Notes: generated from the sequence alone by a model not told the origin. A DNA stretch of 64,000 nt from Streptomyces sp. NBC_00341 (GCF_041435055.1 NZ_CP108002.1:1054001-1118000), one strand, 5' to 3'. Counted from the first letter of the stretch, positions 8,005 through 18,016 are shown. Numbers and translations: made by a program.

Positions 8005-8966
8005 CAGGGCGCCTCCGTCGGGGCGGGCCGGAACACCGGCAGGGTCGGATCGGTGCCGGTGTCGAGCCAGTCGAGCACCACGGGCATGCCGATGGTGACG
8101 TCGTCCGGGGCGACACCGGTCAGGCCGGTGATGAGCCTGGTGCCTTCGGTGAGTTCGACGACGGCGACGAGGTACGGCGACTCGAAGGCGGGGTGGCGGG
8201 GGTGGTGGTTCACCACGAAGCTGTAGATCCGGCCGTGCCCGCAGGCCTCGGCCGTGTCCCACTCAAGTGACTGGCACTCGGGACAGCAGGGTCCCGGCGG
8301 GTGGCGCAGGACGGAGCAGCGGGCGCAGCGCTGGATGAGCAGCCGGTGCTGGTTCGCGCCCTCGAAGAAGAAGGCGTTGTCGCGGTTGACGGCGGGGCGC
8401 GGACGCGGGGCGGGCGGGGCTTGTTCCGGCGCCGGGGCGAACCGCAGAGTCCGCCAACGCTGGGTGGCGACCGTCTCGCCGTGCTCGTCCGTGTACGTCT
8501 TCAGGGTGGTGACGAAGCGTCCCGCGCCGAGTCCGGTCCTCTTCTCCGTCGAGAGGGACTCGACGGTCTCGCGGACGGCGATGTGGTCCCCCGGGACCAG
8601 TTCGCGCAGGAAGGTGAACTCGGAGTCGGTGGCGACGACCGAGGTGTAGCCGCCCTCGTCGAGGAGCGCGGCCAGTTCGTCGAAGCCGGTCGGGCCGCCG
8701 GGCGGCGGGGCGACGGTCGCCGCGTAGCCGCGCATCGTCCAGGCCTGGACCATCGAGGCGGGTGCCACCACCCCGGCGCGGCCGGTGGCGCGGGCCGCCG
8801 CGTCGTCCGTGTACACCGGGTTGGTGTCGCCCATGGCCTCCGCCCAGTGCCGGATCATCGGCCGGTTGACCGGGTCCTGGGCCGGGGTGCGGGCGCGCAG
8901 TTCGCGCCCGGTGAAGGCCTGGAGCCGTTCCTCGTACCCCGGCCGGTGCTCGCCGTGCCCGGTCAT
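8004..8966 (-). CDS. chsH2: ChsH2-like MaoC-DUF35 hydratase/aldolase subunit
   Basis: A 320-residue two-domain protein. The N-terminal MaoC hotdog (about residues 1-180) is followed by a proline-rich linker and a DUF35 domain. The DUF35 domain starts with a zinc ribbon, C214-x2-C217 and C228-x2-C231, and continues into an OB fold. In known systems the MaoC half pairs with ChsH1 for hydration and the DUF35 half binds Ltp2 for carbon-carbon cleavage. All three partners are encoded in this operon. It overlaps the upstream dehydrogenase by ATGA. Confidence 0.87.
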   Translation of the reverse strand: MTGHGEHRPGYEERLQAFTGRELRARTPAQDPVNRPMIRHWAEAMGDTNPVYTDDAAARATGRAGVVAPASMVQAWTMRGYAATVAPPPGGPTGFDELAALLDEGGYTSVVATDSEFTFLRELVPGDHIAVRETVESLSTEKRTGLGAGRFVTTLKTYTDEHGETVATQRWRTLRFAPAPEQAPPAPRPRPAVNRDNAFFFEGANQHRLLIQRCARCSVLRHPPGPCCPECQSLEWDTAEACGHGRIYSFVVNHHPRHPAFESPYLVAVVELTEGTRLITGLTGVAPDDVTIGMPVVLDWLDTGTDPTLPVFRPAPTEAP

Positions 8967-10129
8967 GCGCCACGCCCCTTGCGCGGGAGCCCGAGGCCCT
9001 GGGTCGCCACCAGGTCGCGCAGGATCTCGTTGACGCCGCCGCCGAAGGTGTTCACGATGCCCTGCCGGGAGAGCTGTTCGACCTGTCCGGCGAGTGCCGC
9101 GCCCGGCGATTCGGGCCGGATGCGCCCGGCCGCGCCGAGGATCTGGGTCAGCCCGCGCTGGACGTCGATGTGGGTCTCGGTGCCGTACGTCTTGGCGGCG
9201 CCCGCGTCGGCGCCGGTCAGCGTGTCGGTGGCGACGGCCGCGGTCATCCTCCAGTTGAGCAGCCGCATCGCCTCCAGCCGGGCGTAGGTGCGGGCGAACT
9301 CCTGCCGCACCCACGGGACGTCGGCCGTGCCGTCCTGCCGGGACCGCTCCAGCACCTGTTCCCAGAGCTGGATCATGCGGCCGCCGAGGGCGGCGAGGCC
9401 GATGCGCTCGTGGTTGAGCTGCGCGGTGATCAGCCGCCAGCCGCCGTCCACCTCACCGACCACGTCGGCGGCCGGGACCCGCACGTCGCTGTAGTACGTC
9501 GCGGTGACGGTCAGCCCGCCGACCGTGCGGATGGGGCTCCAGGAGAAACCGTCGTCCGCGGTCGGCACGATCAGGATGGAGATGCCCTTGTGCCGGGGGG
9601 CGTCCGGGTCGGTGCGGGCGGCGAGCCACACGTAGTCGGCGGTGTTGGCGCCACTGGTGAAGATCTTGCTCCCGTTGACGAGGAAGCTGTCGCCGTCCCT
9701 GACCGCCCGGGTGGTCAGGGAGGCGAGGTCGGTGCCGGCCGCGGGCTCGGTGTAGCCGATCGCGAACACGATGTCGCCGGAGAGGATGCCGGGCAGGAAC
9801 CGGTTGCGGTGTTCCGCCGAGCCGTGGGCCATCAGGGCGGGGCCGACGGTGTTGACGGTGACGAACGGGAAGGGCAGTCCGGCCCGTTGGACCTCGTCGA
9901 AGAAGACGTACTGGTCCTCGGCCGGCCGGCCCTGACCGCCGTACTCGGTGGGCCAGCCGATCCCCAGCCAGCCGTCGGAGCCGAGCTGTTTGACGACCTC
10001 GCGGAAGCGGTCTCCGCCGACGCCCTCCTCACCGGCCCGGCGGCGTTCGTCCTCGGGCATCAGGCCCGCGAAGTACGCCCGCAGTTCCCGCCGCAGCTCC
10101 AGGTGCGCGGCACTCTCGCGCAGTTGCAT
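8963..10129 (-). CDS. chsE2: Acyl-CoA dehydrogenase subunit, ChsE2/FadE29-like
   Basis: A 388-residue acyl-CoA dehydrogenase. Typical motifs are IGYTEPAAGTDLASL, the LVNGSKIFTSGAN strand and a C-terminal VNTFGGGVNEILRD. These last features, and the N-terminal RRELRAYFAGLMP, read like FadE29/ChsE2. FAD binds at the interface with its partner ChsE1-like subunit. The gene follows the CoA ligase after a 44-bp gap and is coupled to chsH2 by ATGA. The start at 10129 gives the normal family length. Confidence 0.83.
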   Translation of the reverse strand: MQLRESAAHLELRRELRAYFAGLMPEDERRRAGEEGVGGDRFREVVKQLGSDGWLGIGWPTEYGGQGRPAEDQYVFFDEVQRAGLPFPFVTVNTVGPALMAHGSAEHRNRFLPGILSGDIVFAIGYTEPAAGTDLASLTTRAVRDGDSFLVNGSKIFTSGANTADYVWLAARTDPDAPRHKGISILIVPTADDGFSWSPIRTVGGLTVTATYYSDVRVPAADVVGEVDGGWRLITAQLNHERIGLAALGGRMIQLWEQVLERSRQDGTADVPWVRQEFARTYARLEAMRLLNWRMTAAVATDTLTGADAGAAKTYGTETHIDVQRGLTQILGAAGRIRPESPGAALAGQVEQLSRQGIVNTFGGGVNEILRDLVATQGLGLPRKGRGA

Positions 10130-10173
10130 ATGTGGTTCTCCTCGCGTGTCGCCGCCGGGGCGGACGGCGCCCG

Positions 10174-11853
10174 TCAGGGCAGGAAGCGCCCGCGTCCGGC
10201 GGCCAGGAACTCGCCGCGCAGCGCGGCCTTCTCGTCGTCGGTCATCAGCGTGTACACGGGCCCGCCGCGGCCGGCCCAGCGGTACACCGGGTCGTCGGTG
10301 CGCCAGCCTTCGAGCTGCATCTCCTTCTTGCGCAGCTTGTTGGAGCCGGTGGTGGGAAGCGCGTACGAGACGCGGACGAAGCGGGGGACGCTCTTGCCGC
10401 CCAGGTCCTCCTGGCGGGCCAGGAAGGCGGGCAGGTCCAGGTCCTCGAAGCGGGTTCCCTCCGCGATCTCGACGGCGGCCATCACCTGGTCGCCGGAGCG
10501 CGGGTCGGGCACACCGAAGACTCCGGCCGCCACGACCCCCCGGTGCCTGCGCAGGACGCGTTCGGTGAGCAGGGCGGAGGTGTTCTCGCCGTCGACCCGT
10601 ATCCAGTCGCCGGAGCGGCCGGCGAAGTAGAAGTAGCCGGCCCGGTCGACGTATCCGAGGTCGCCGGTCCAGTACCAGCCGTGCCGGACGCGTTCGGCGT
10701 TCGCCGCGTCGTTGTTGTAGTAGCCCTCGAAGCGGGCGGCGCCCTCGGTGTCGACGATCTCGCCGACGGCTTGTTCCGGGTTGCGGACCCGGCCGTAGGA
10801 GTCGAGCTCCGCGGGCGGGCAGGTCTCCCGGGTCCTGGGGTGGACGATGCGGACGCCGGTCCTGGCCGGTGTGCCGAGCGCGCCGGTGGGCGCTTCCGGG
10901 TCCCGTTTGAGCATGCCGCTGCCCTCGCTGGAGCCGTAGCCCTCGACGAGACGGCAACCGAAGCGCCGCAGGAACCGGTCCGCGTCCTCGGGGGACGCCT
11001 CTGTGCCGAAGGCGTGGGTGAGCCGGTTGTCGGCGTCCTGCTCGGTCTCCGGACGGGCCAGGACGTAGCCGATCGCCTTGCCGACGTAGGTGAAGTAGGT
11101 GGCCCCGAAGTGGCGGACGTCCGGGAGGAATCCGGATGCGGAGAACTTGCGGGTGAGGGCGATGGCGGCGCCCGCGGTGAGGGCGGGGGCCCACAGCGCC
11201 ATCAGCGCGTTGCCGTGGAACAGCGGCATCGGGCAGTAACAGGTGTCCTCGCGGGTGATGTCGTACTTGGCGCTGTTGGACGCGCCGAGGGCGGCGAGCC
11301 GGCCCTGGGAGCAGATCGCCGCCTTCGAGGCGCCGGTGGTGCCCGAGGTCAGGAGGAGCAGCATCCGGGTGGAGGCGGTGACACCGAGGGTGCGCACCGG
11401 CCGGGGGACGTCCGTGTGGCCGGCGAGGCCGGCCGCGTACTCCGGTGTGCCGACGACGAGGAACCGGTCGCGCTCCACACCGATGTCCAGACCGTCCAGC
11501 AGGGCGGCGCCCGCCGGGTCGGTGACGATCACCTGGCAGTCGGTGTGCCGTACCTCCCGGGCGAGTTCGGCGCCGCGCCGGGTGGGGTTGATGCCGACGA
11601 CGGCCGCGCCGGCGAGGGCCGCGGCGCCCAGCCAGAAGACGTACTCGGGCTCGTTGTCCAGGAGTACGCCGATGTGGAACGGCCCGTCGGCGCGCAGTTT
11701 CCGGGCCCAGCCGGCGCGGGCCGCGCTCTCCTGGACCACCTCGTCCCAGGTCCAGGAGCGGTCACGGGTCAGCAGTCCCGGACGCTCGTCCCCGCATCGG
11801 GCGAGCAGCAGGTCTGCGATGGTGTCGTGCGGCAACGTCGGTCCCTTCATCAT
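10174..11853 (-). CDS. fadD17: Steroid side-chain acyl-CoA synthetase, FadD17-like
   Basis: A member of the AMP-forming synthetase family, about 559 residues. Visible motifs are the P-loop LLLTSGTTGASKAA, GYGSSEG, and the YWTGDLGY and RSGDWIRVDGEN blocks with the hinge. FadD17 activates short steroid side chains as CoA esters. Resemblance extends to the GINPTRRGAEL and TYFTYVGKAIGYVLA stretches. Two adjacent ATG codons (11851-11853 and 11848-11850) are possible starts and neither has a strong ribosome site. A longer frame upstream to 11886 has no better signal. It is the first gene of the chs operon, with an operator-like palindrome 57 bp upstream. Confidence 0.82.
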   Translation of the reverse strand: MMKGPTLPHDTIADLLLARCGDERPGLLTRDRSWTWDEVVQESAARAGWARKLRADGPFHIGVLLDNEPEYVFWLGAAALAGAAVVGINPTRRGAELAREVRHTDCQVIVTDPAGAALLDGLDIGVERDRFLVVGTPEYAAGLAGHTDVPRPVRTLGVTASTRMLLLLTSGTTGASKAAICSQGRLAALGASNSAKYDITREDTCYCPMPLFHGNALMALWAPALTAGAAIALTRKFSASGFLPDVRHFGATYFTYVGKAIGYVLARPETEQDADNRLTHAFGTEASPEDADRFLRRFGCRLVEGYGSSEGSGMLKRDPEAPTGALGTPARTGVRIVHPRTRETCPPAELDSYGRVRNPEQAVGEIVDTEGAARFEGYYNNDAANAERVRHGWYWTGDLGYVDRAGYFYFAGRSGDWIRVDGENTSALLTERVLRRHRGVVAAGVFGVPDPRSGDQVMAAVEIAEGTRFEDLDLPAFLARQEDLGGKSVPRFVRVSYALPTTGSNKLRKKEMQLEGWRTDDPVYRWAGRGGPVYTLMTDDEKAALRGEFLAAGRGRFLP

Positions 11854-11909
11854 CCGGTCGCGGTCGCGAAGACCGACGCTAGCCACGGCAGGGCGGGCCG
11901 GCCGGGACG

Positions 11910-11926
11910 GTCCCGCTCACCGGGAG
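11910..11926. promoter_or_regulatory. 17-bp palindrome, copy 3
   Basis: GTCCC-gctcacc-GGGAG, one mismatch from the palindrome. It lies 57 bp upstream of the fadD17-like start, in the 95-bp gap before the chs operon. Confidence 0.6.
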
Positions 11927-11948
11927 GGTGCGGCGACCGGCCCTGGGG

Positions 11949-12710
11949 TCAGCCGAAGTTGGCCTGGCCGCCGTCGAGCGGGACCGTGGCGCCCGTCAGA
12001 TAGCGGGCGTCCGGTCCGCACAGCATCGCGACGGCTCGCCCGATGTCCTGTTCGCAGTCCCCGACGTATCCCAGCGGGATGGCCGCGCAGAACTCGGCGG
12101 CCTCCTCCGGGTGGGCGTCCTGCCAGCCCGCGTAGGCGGGTGAGGCCGCGTGCGGGGCGATGGCGTTGACCCTGATCCCGTCCCGGCCCCATTCGTTGGC
12201 GGCGGCCCGGGTCAGGGAGCGCAGCGCGGACTTGGCGGCCGCGTACGCGCCGTAGGTGCTCAGGTCCCAGCGGACCATGGCGGAGGTGACCAGGTTGATG
12301 ATCACTCCCCCGCCGGCCCGTTTCAGGTGCGGATGCGCGGCCTTCATGAACGCGAACGCAGCGAACGGGCCGCTGTCGAACCCCTTTTGGAACTGTTCGT
12401 CGCTCAGCGAGAGCAGCGGTCCGTAGCAGCCGGTGTAGGCGTTGTTGACCAGGATGTCGATCCGGCCGAGGCGTTCGGCCACGTCCTCGACCACGGCGGG
12501 GATCCGGGCCGTGTCCCGTACGTCGAGGACGAATGGCTCGGCCCGCACTCCTCGTTCGCGCAGCATCGCGCAGGTCGCCTCCAGTTTCGCCGCCGTGCGT
12601 CCGAGGACGGCGACGGACGCTCCGTCGGAGGCGAGGGCGAGCGCGATGCCCTGGCCCACGCCCTGGCCGGCTCCGCTGATGACCGCCACTTTTCCGTCGA
12701 GGCTGCCCAT
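11949..12710 (-). CDS. Short-chain dehydrogenase
   Basis: A 253-residue short-chain dehydrogenase. It has GAGQGVGQG for nucleotide binding and a catalytic serine in LVTSAM followed by YAAAK. The usual NNAG is replaced by NNAYTG, which is a minor deviation. The C-terminus LTGATVPLDGGQANFG is typical. It is the last gene of the thiolase operon (fadA5-like, fadE34-like, MaoC, thioesterase), suggesting the 3-hydroxyacyl-CoA or hydroxysteroid oxidation step of that cycle. The exact substrate is not readable from sequence. Confidence 0.75.
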   Translation of the reverse strand: MGSLDGKVAVISGAGQGVGQGIALALASDGASVAVLGRTAAKLEATCAMLRERGVRAEPFVLDVRDTARIPAVVEDVAERLGRIDILVNNAYTGCYGPLLSLSDEQFQKGFDSGPFAAFAFMKAAHPHLKRAGGGVIINLVTSAMVRWDLSTYGAYAAAKSALRSLTRAAANEWGRDGIRVNAIAPHAASPAYAGWQDAHPEEAAEFCAAIPLGYVGDCEQDIGRAVAMLCGPDARYLTGATVPLDGGQANFG

Positions 12711-12741
12711 GGGTTCCACTCCCACTCTTCTTCCCGCGACC

Positions 12742-13386
12742 TCAACTCGGCCGGGGAAGGTGCTTGTTGATGAACAGACCGGACACGGTGACGCAGCTGC
12801 GGCCGCCGGCGGAGATCTCACCGACGGTGCGGATCCGCGAACCGTCCACCGAGACCTGACGCCCGGTGACCGTCAGCGGCTCGAACAGCGGGGTGGGCCG
12901 CAGATAGCGCAGTGTCAGCTCCGCGGTCATCCCGGACGGGCCGCCCCAGTGGTTGGCCACTCCCAGCGTGTGGTCCAGGAGCAGCGCGGAGACGCCGCCG
13001 TGCACATGGCCGGGCGGGCCCTGGTAGGGCAGGTCGAGCGTGACGATGCCTTCGACGGAACCGTCGTCCTTGCCGTGCAGGTGCAGCGGCGGTGCGAGGG
13101 CGTTCTCCGGGCCGGTGACGGGGTCGTGCCGGGTGACGCCCTCGCCGCGCCACATCTGCGCGAGGCGTTCCTCGATGGCGGGCGCCTGCTCGGTGAGCCC
13201 GTCGGCCATGGCGTCGAGCCGCGCGGCTATCGCGTTCATGTCCGCGCCGGACCCGTCGCCGGCGCGGAGCAGGGCGGCGATCACCCGGCGGGCCGCGGCG
13301 ACCGCGGTGTCGACGCCGTCCCGGTGCGGTTCCGCGACCAGCCTGGGCCGGTCGGCGGTGGTGGTCTCGTGCTGGGGGACGGTCAT
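12742..13386 (-). CDS. PaaI-type hotdog thioesterase
   Basis: A 214-residue protein with a C-terminal hotdog domain. The thioesterase core GHVHGGVSALLLDHTLG is followed by TAELTLRYLRPTP. The N-terminal about 80 residues are alanine/arginine-rich and helical and are not part of the hotdog. It would hydrolyse an acyl- or steroid-CoA, perhaps to recycle CoA or release stalled intermediates. It is coupled to the upstream MaoC gene by an ATGA overlap. A thioesterase at this place in a steroid operon is not one I recognise from the mycobacterial cluster. Confidence 0.75.
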   Translation of the reverse strand: MTVPQHETTTADRPRLVAEPHRDGVDTAVAAARRVIAALLRAGDGSGADMNAIAARLDAMADGLTEQAPAIEERLAQMWRGEGVTRHDPVTGPENALAPPLHLHGKDDGSVEGIVTLDLPYQGPPGHVHGGVSALLLDHTLGVANHWGGPSGMTAELTLRYLRPTPLFEPLTVTGRQVSVDGSRIRTVGEISAGGRSCVTVSGLFINKHLPRPS

Positions 13387-14273
13387 GAGGTCACCGTCGC
13401 CGTGGCGTGGGTGAGTACGGGCGCGCCGTCGCGTTCGGGGCAGGCGGCGTGCAGCAGGAGCCGCCCGGTCCCGTCGTCCGCCGTTCCGTCCCGCCATACG
13501 GAGATGGCCAGGGACTCGCCGGGGACGAGCGGTCCGGCGAAGCGCACGGTGAGACCGGTGAGCCGGGTGACGTCACCGTCGAGCACTCCGTCGACGAGGG
13601 CCTTGCAGAGGAGTCCGTAGGAGGCGAGCCCGTGCAGGATCGGCCGGTCGAATCCGGCGGCCCGCGCGGCCGCGGGGTCGGCGTGCAGCGGGTTGAGGTC
13701 TCCGTTGAGCCGGTACCACAGCGCCTGTTGGGGTGCGGTGGCGCAGGCGAGGACGGCGTCGGCGGGCCGGTCCGGTGTCTCCCGGTGCTCGGGCGGGCCG
13801 GGCTCCCCGCCGAAGCCGCCCTCGCCGCGTGCCCAGATGCGGGTGGTGGTGGTCCACAGCGGTTCGCCGTCGGCGCCGGTGGCCGTGGACTCCAGGACGA
13901 CGAGTGCGGCCCTGCCCTTGTCCCACAGTTCGGCGACGCGCGAGCGGAGGGTGGCGGTGCCTGATGCGGGGAGCGGCCGGTGGACCCGGAGTCCCTGGCC
14001 CGCGTGGAGCAGCGCCCGCAGGTCGATGTCGATGCCGGGCAGGTGGAAGCCGGGTGCGCCCTGGTCCCCGGAGGAGATCCCGGAGCCGGCCACCACCGCG
14101 AAGGTGGGCAGTACGGCGAGGGACTTCTCGTAGGTCAGGTGCGGTTCGGGGCCGGTGGCTGCGTCGGCGCCCGCGCCGAGGCTCAGGTGGTAGAGGAGCA
14201 CGTCGCGGCTGGTCCAGCGGATCTCGCGGACCGAGGGGTCCGCGGTGAGCGCCTTCTCGCGGTCGATGGGCAT
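13383..14273 (-). CDS. MaoC-like (R)-enoyl-CoA hydratase, double hotdog
   Basis: A 296-residue hydratase with a non-catalytic N-terminal hotdog and a C-terminal hotdog bearing the full hydratase-2 motif (GDLNPLHADP, then ILHGL). It resembles ChsH3/Hsd4B-type enzymes acting in side-chain beta-oxidation. The start at 14273 lies one base beyond the stop of the fused dehydrogenase, and the end overlaps the thioesterase start by ATGA. It sits between the dehydrogenase that makes the enoyl-CoA and the SDR that would oxidise the hydroxyacyl-CoA, which fits a complete beta-oxidation cycle. Confidence 0.8.
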   Translation of the reverse strand: MPIDREKALTADPSVREIRWTSRDVLLYHLSLGAGADAATGPEPHLTYEKSLAVLPTFAVVAGSGISSGDQGAPGFHLPGIDIDLRALLHAGQGLRVHRPLPASGTATLRSRVAELWDKGRAALVVLESTATGADGEPLWTTTTRIWARGEGGFGGEPGPPEHRETPDRPADAVLACATAPQQALWYRLNGDLNPLHADPAAARAAGFDRPILHGLASYGLLCKALVDGVLDGDVTRLTGLTVRFAGPLVPGESLAISVWRDGTADDGTGRLLLHAACPERDGAPVLTHATATVTS

Positions 14274-14274
14274 G

Positions 14275-16470
14275 TCAGCCTTTCTCGGTGGGCTCGGGGT
14301 CGCGGGGAAGGCCGAGGAGGCGCTCACCGATGATGTTCAGCTGGATCTCCGTCGTGCCGCCCGCGATGGACAGACAGCGGGAGTTGAGGAACTGCCAGGT
14401 GGCATCGAGGCGTTCGCCCTCGCCGGTGAGCGCGGCGCTGCCCTGCCAGTCCATGCAGGTCTCCCAGACCCGCTGCTGGTGTTCGACGCCGAGCAGTTTG
14501 GCGACGGACGCCTCGGCGCCCGGCTGCTGCCCGGAGACGGTGCGCAGGGTGGTGCGCAGGGCGAGGACGGCTCCGGACTGCGCGTCGCAGAGGTGGCCGC
14601 CGAGGGTGGTGAGCTGTTCGTCGTCGAGCGCTTCGGAGGCGGCGGCGAGCTCCAGCAGCGCCTCGGCGCCGGAGCCGACCGAGTCGTGGGACAGGGCTAC
14701 GCGTTCGTTGGCGAGGGTGGTGCGGGCGAGCTTCCAGCCGTCGCCCGGGGAGCCGACGAGCAGCTCGTCGGGGATGAACACGTCGTCGAGGAAGACCTCG
14801 TTGAACTCGGCCTCTCCGGTGATCTGCCGCAGCGGCCGGATGTCGAGGCCGGGGCTCTTCATGTCGAGGAGGAAGTAGGAGATCCCCCTGTGCTTGGGCA
14901 CGTCGGTGTCGGTACGGGCGAGCAGGACGCCCCAGTGGGCGTCGCGGGCCATGGACGTCCACACCTTCTGGCCCGTGACGCGCCAGCCGCCGTCGGTCCT
15001 CTCCGCGCGGGTGGTGAGCCCGGCGAGGTCGGAGCCCGCGCCCGGCTCGCTGAACAGCTGGCACCAGACGATGCCCCCGCGCAGGCTCGGCGCGAGGAAC
15101 CTCTCCTGCTGGGACGGGTCGCCGTGGGCGATGAGCGTGGGCACCACCCAGCCGCCGATGATCATGTCGACGGGGGTGAGCCCGGCGGCCCGCAGCTCCT
15201 CCGCGATGACGAGCTGTGTGACGGGATCCGCGCCCTTGCCCCAGGGGGCCGGCAGATGGGGGGCGGTGTAGCCGTGGTCCGCGAGGTGGATGCGGGCTTC
15301 CGCGCCCTCCAGGGCGGCGGCGATCCGCAGTTCGGCGCGGATGTCCTCGCGTACGGCCTCGGCCGACCCGGGCAGCTCGACGCCCAGCGTGCGGCGGGCG
15401 CCGTCCAGGGTGAGGCGGGCGACTCGGCGGCGCCAGACGGCGGACGGGCCCAGCGCGATGCGCAGGGTCTGGGCGCGGCGCAGTGCGAGATGCGCGTCGT
15501 GCTCCCAGGTGAAGCCGATGCCGCCGAGCACCTGGATGCAGTCCTTGGCGACGGAGAACGCCGCGTCGACACCGGCCGCCGCGGCGACGGCGGCGGCCAG
15601 CGAGGCCTCACGGGCGTCGCCCGCGCCGTCGGGCCCGGCCGCGCGGGCGGCGTCCCAGGCGCAGGCGCGGGCCTGCTCGGCCCGCGCGAGCATCCGGGCG
15701 CAGCGGTGCTTGACGCCCTGGAACTGGCCGATGCGGCGGCCGAACTGCTCCCGGACCCGGGCGTAGTCCGCGGCGGTGTTCACGCAGCGGTCGGCGAGTC
15801 CCGAGGACTCGGCGGCGAACAGGGTGGCGGCGAGGTCGCGGGGCGTCTGCGGATCGAGGTCCAGCAGATCGGCGGCCGGCACCGGGACCGACCGTACGGT
15901 CACCCGGGAGGAGCGGCGGGTCAGGTCGTGGCTGCGGACGTCGGTGGTCTCCACCGCCGCCCGGGGCAGTACCAGCCAGGCGGTGCGGCCGTTGTCCGCG
16001 GCGGGCAGTACGAACACGTCGGCCAGGTGTCCGCCGATGACGAGCTCGGAGGTTCCGGTGACGGTCGCCGTGCCGTCGGCGGCGCGCGTCAGGGCGAGGG
16101 TGCCGGGGGCGAGTCCGACCGCGCCGACGGTGGTGCCGGCGGCGAGCGGGGCGAGGTGCGTCCGGTGTCCGGCCGCGTGCAGGACCGCGGAGGCGAGCGT
16201 CGTCGGCAGGAACGGTCCGGGGGCCGTCGCGCGGCCCAGTTCCTCTGTGACGACGGCGAGTTCGACGAGTCCGTATCCGGCGCCGCCCGACTCCTCCGGC
16301 AGGTGCAGCCCGAGGAGGCCCTGTTCCGCGAGGCCGCTCCAGTGGGCGGGGAGGGTCTCCCGGCCGGCGTCGGCCGCCGCCCGGAGGGTGTCCGGTGTGA
16401 TGTGCCGGCCGGCGAAGGCACGGACCGCGTCGCGCAGGTCGCGGTGTTCCTGGGTGAGTCCGATGGTCAT
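14275..16470 (-). CDS. Fused two-domain acyl-CoA dehydrogenase, FadE34/ChsE3-like
   Basis: A 731-residue tandem acyl-CoA dehydrogenase. The first half ends with REQFGRRIGQFQGVKHRCA and LGGIGFTWEHDAH. The second half begins at about residue 370 and holds FSEPGAGSDLAGL and a C-terminal AGGTTEIQLNIIGERLLGLPR. FadE34 (ChsE3) is the single-chain steroid dehydrogenase that replaces a two-gene heterodimer and acts on the five-carbon side chain. The start at 16470 gives MTIGLTQEH at the usual N-terminus. It lies 10 bp downstream of the thiolase gene, in the same operon. Confidence 0.82.
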   Translation of the reverse strand: MTIGLTQEHRDLRDAVRAFAGRHITPDTLRAAADAGRETLPAHWSGLAEQGLLGLHLPEESGGAGYGLVELAVVTEELGRATAPGPFLPTTLASAVLHAAGHRTHLAPLAAGTTVGAVGLAPGTLALTRAADGTATVTGTSELVIGGHLADVFVLPAADNGRTAWLVLPRAAVETTDVRSHDLTRRSSRVTVRSVPVPAADLLDLDPQTPRDLAATLFAAESSGLADRCVNTAADYARVREQFGRRIGQFQGVKHRCARMLARAEQARACAWDAARAAGPDGAGDAREASLAAAVAAAAGVDAAFSVAKDCIQVLGGIGFTWEHDAHLALRRAQTLRIALGPSAVWRRRVARLTLDGARRTLGVELPGSAEAVREDIRAELRIAAALEGAEARIHLADHGYTAPHLPAPWGKGADPVTQLVIAEELRAAGLTPVDMIIGGWVVPTLIAHGDPSQQERFLAPSLRGGIVWCQLFSEPGAGSDLAGLTTRAERTDGGWRVTGQKVWTSMARDAHWGVLLARTDTDVPKHRGISYFLLDMKSPGLDIRPLRQITGEAEFNEVFLDDVFIPDELLVGSPGDGWKLARTTLANERVALSHDSVGSGAEALLELAAASEALDDEQLTTLGGHLCDAQSGAVLALRTTLRTVSGQQPGAEASVAKLLGVEHQQRVWETCMDWQGSAALTGEGERLDATWQFLNSRCLSIAGGTTEIQLNIIGERLLGLPRDPEPTEKG

Positions 16471-16480
16471 GCCGCGCCCC

Positions 16481-17710
<1,230 letters not shown>

Positions 17711-17727
17711 GTCATAGGCAAGGCCCA

Positions 17728-17744
17728 GTCCCGCTCAGTGGCCC
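17728..17744. promoter_or_regulatory. 17-bp palindrome, copy 4
   Basis: GTCCC-gctcagt-GGCCC. It lies 87 bp upstream of the fadA5-like start, on the thiolase side of the divergent gap and next to the KstR-box-like site. The right half is weaker than in other copies. Confidence 0.5.
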
Positions 17745-17783
17745 GCCGCCTCGGCCGGGCCCGCCGCCTCGGCCGGGCCCGCC
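17741..17783. repeat. Short GC-rich tandem repeat
   Basis: An 18-bp unit (GCCCGCCGCCTCGGCCGG) occurs twice head to tail (17741-17758, 17759-17776), followed by a partial third copy to 17783. It lies in the middle of the fadA5/kshA divergent gap. It probably arose by slippage; no coding role is seen. Confidence 0.7.
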
Positions 17784-17822
17784 CCCTGGCCCGGTCCGGC
17801 AGCCGGGGCGTCAGTCGGGGCG

Positions 17823-17879
17823 TCAGATGTGGGATCCGCCGTCGGCCCGGATCTCCGCCCCGGTGAGGCAGGCCGCGTC
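17823..17879 (-). pseudogene. C-terminal remnant of a short-chain dehydrogenase
   Basis: A minus-strand frame ends with LTGAEIRADGGSHI and a stop. This is the characteristic C-terminus of short-chain dehydrogenases. Upstream of about 18 residues the frame has no SDR sequence and is interrupted by the kshA promoter region. I read it as a leftover of an SDR gene deleted when the divergent fadA5/kshA arrangement formed. It is too short to be sure. Confidence 0.5.
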
Positions 17880-17922
17880 CCACGGACCGGGACCGGGGCA
17901 CGACGGGCCGGCCGGGGCTCCG

Positions 17923-17939
17923 GTACCGGTCAGTGGGAC
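17923..17939. promoter_or_regulatory. 17-bp palindrome, copy 5
   Basis: On the minus strand this reads GTCCC-actgacc-GGTAC, the same right half as copy 2. It lies 78 bp upstream of the kshA start. The divergent gap thus has one copy near each start codon. Confidence 0.58.
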
Positions 17940-18016
17940 TTGCCGTCCCCGCCGCCGGCGTCCGCGCCTAGCGTCCGGAGCCGGAGACCGAGCGTCGCAA
18001 AGGGGATGAGAGCAAC

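Noticed and set aside
6440..8116. A 558-codon frame for the ChsH1-like gene
   Set aside because: Only the last 149 codons show MaoC sequence; the upstream part is the shadow of the chsE1 gene, and an ATGA-coupled start at 6889 gives the normal length.
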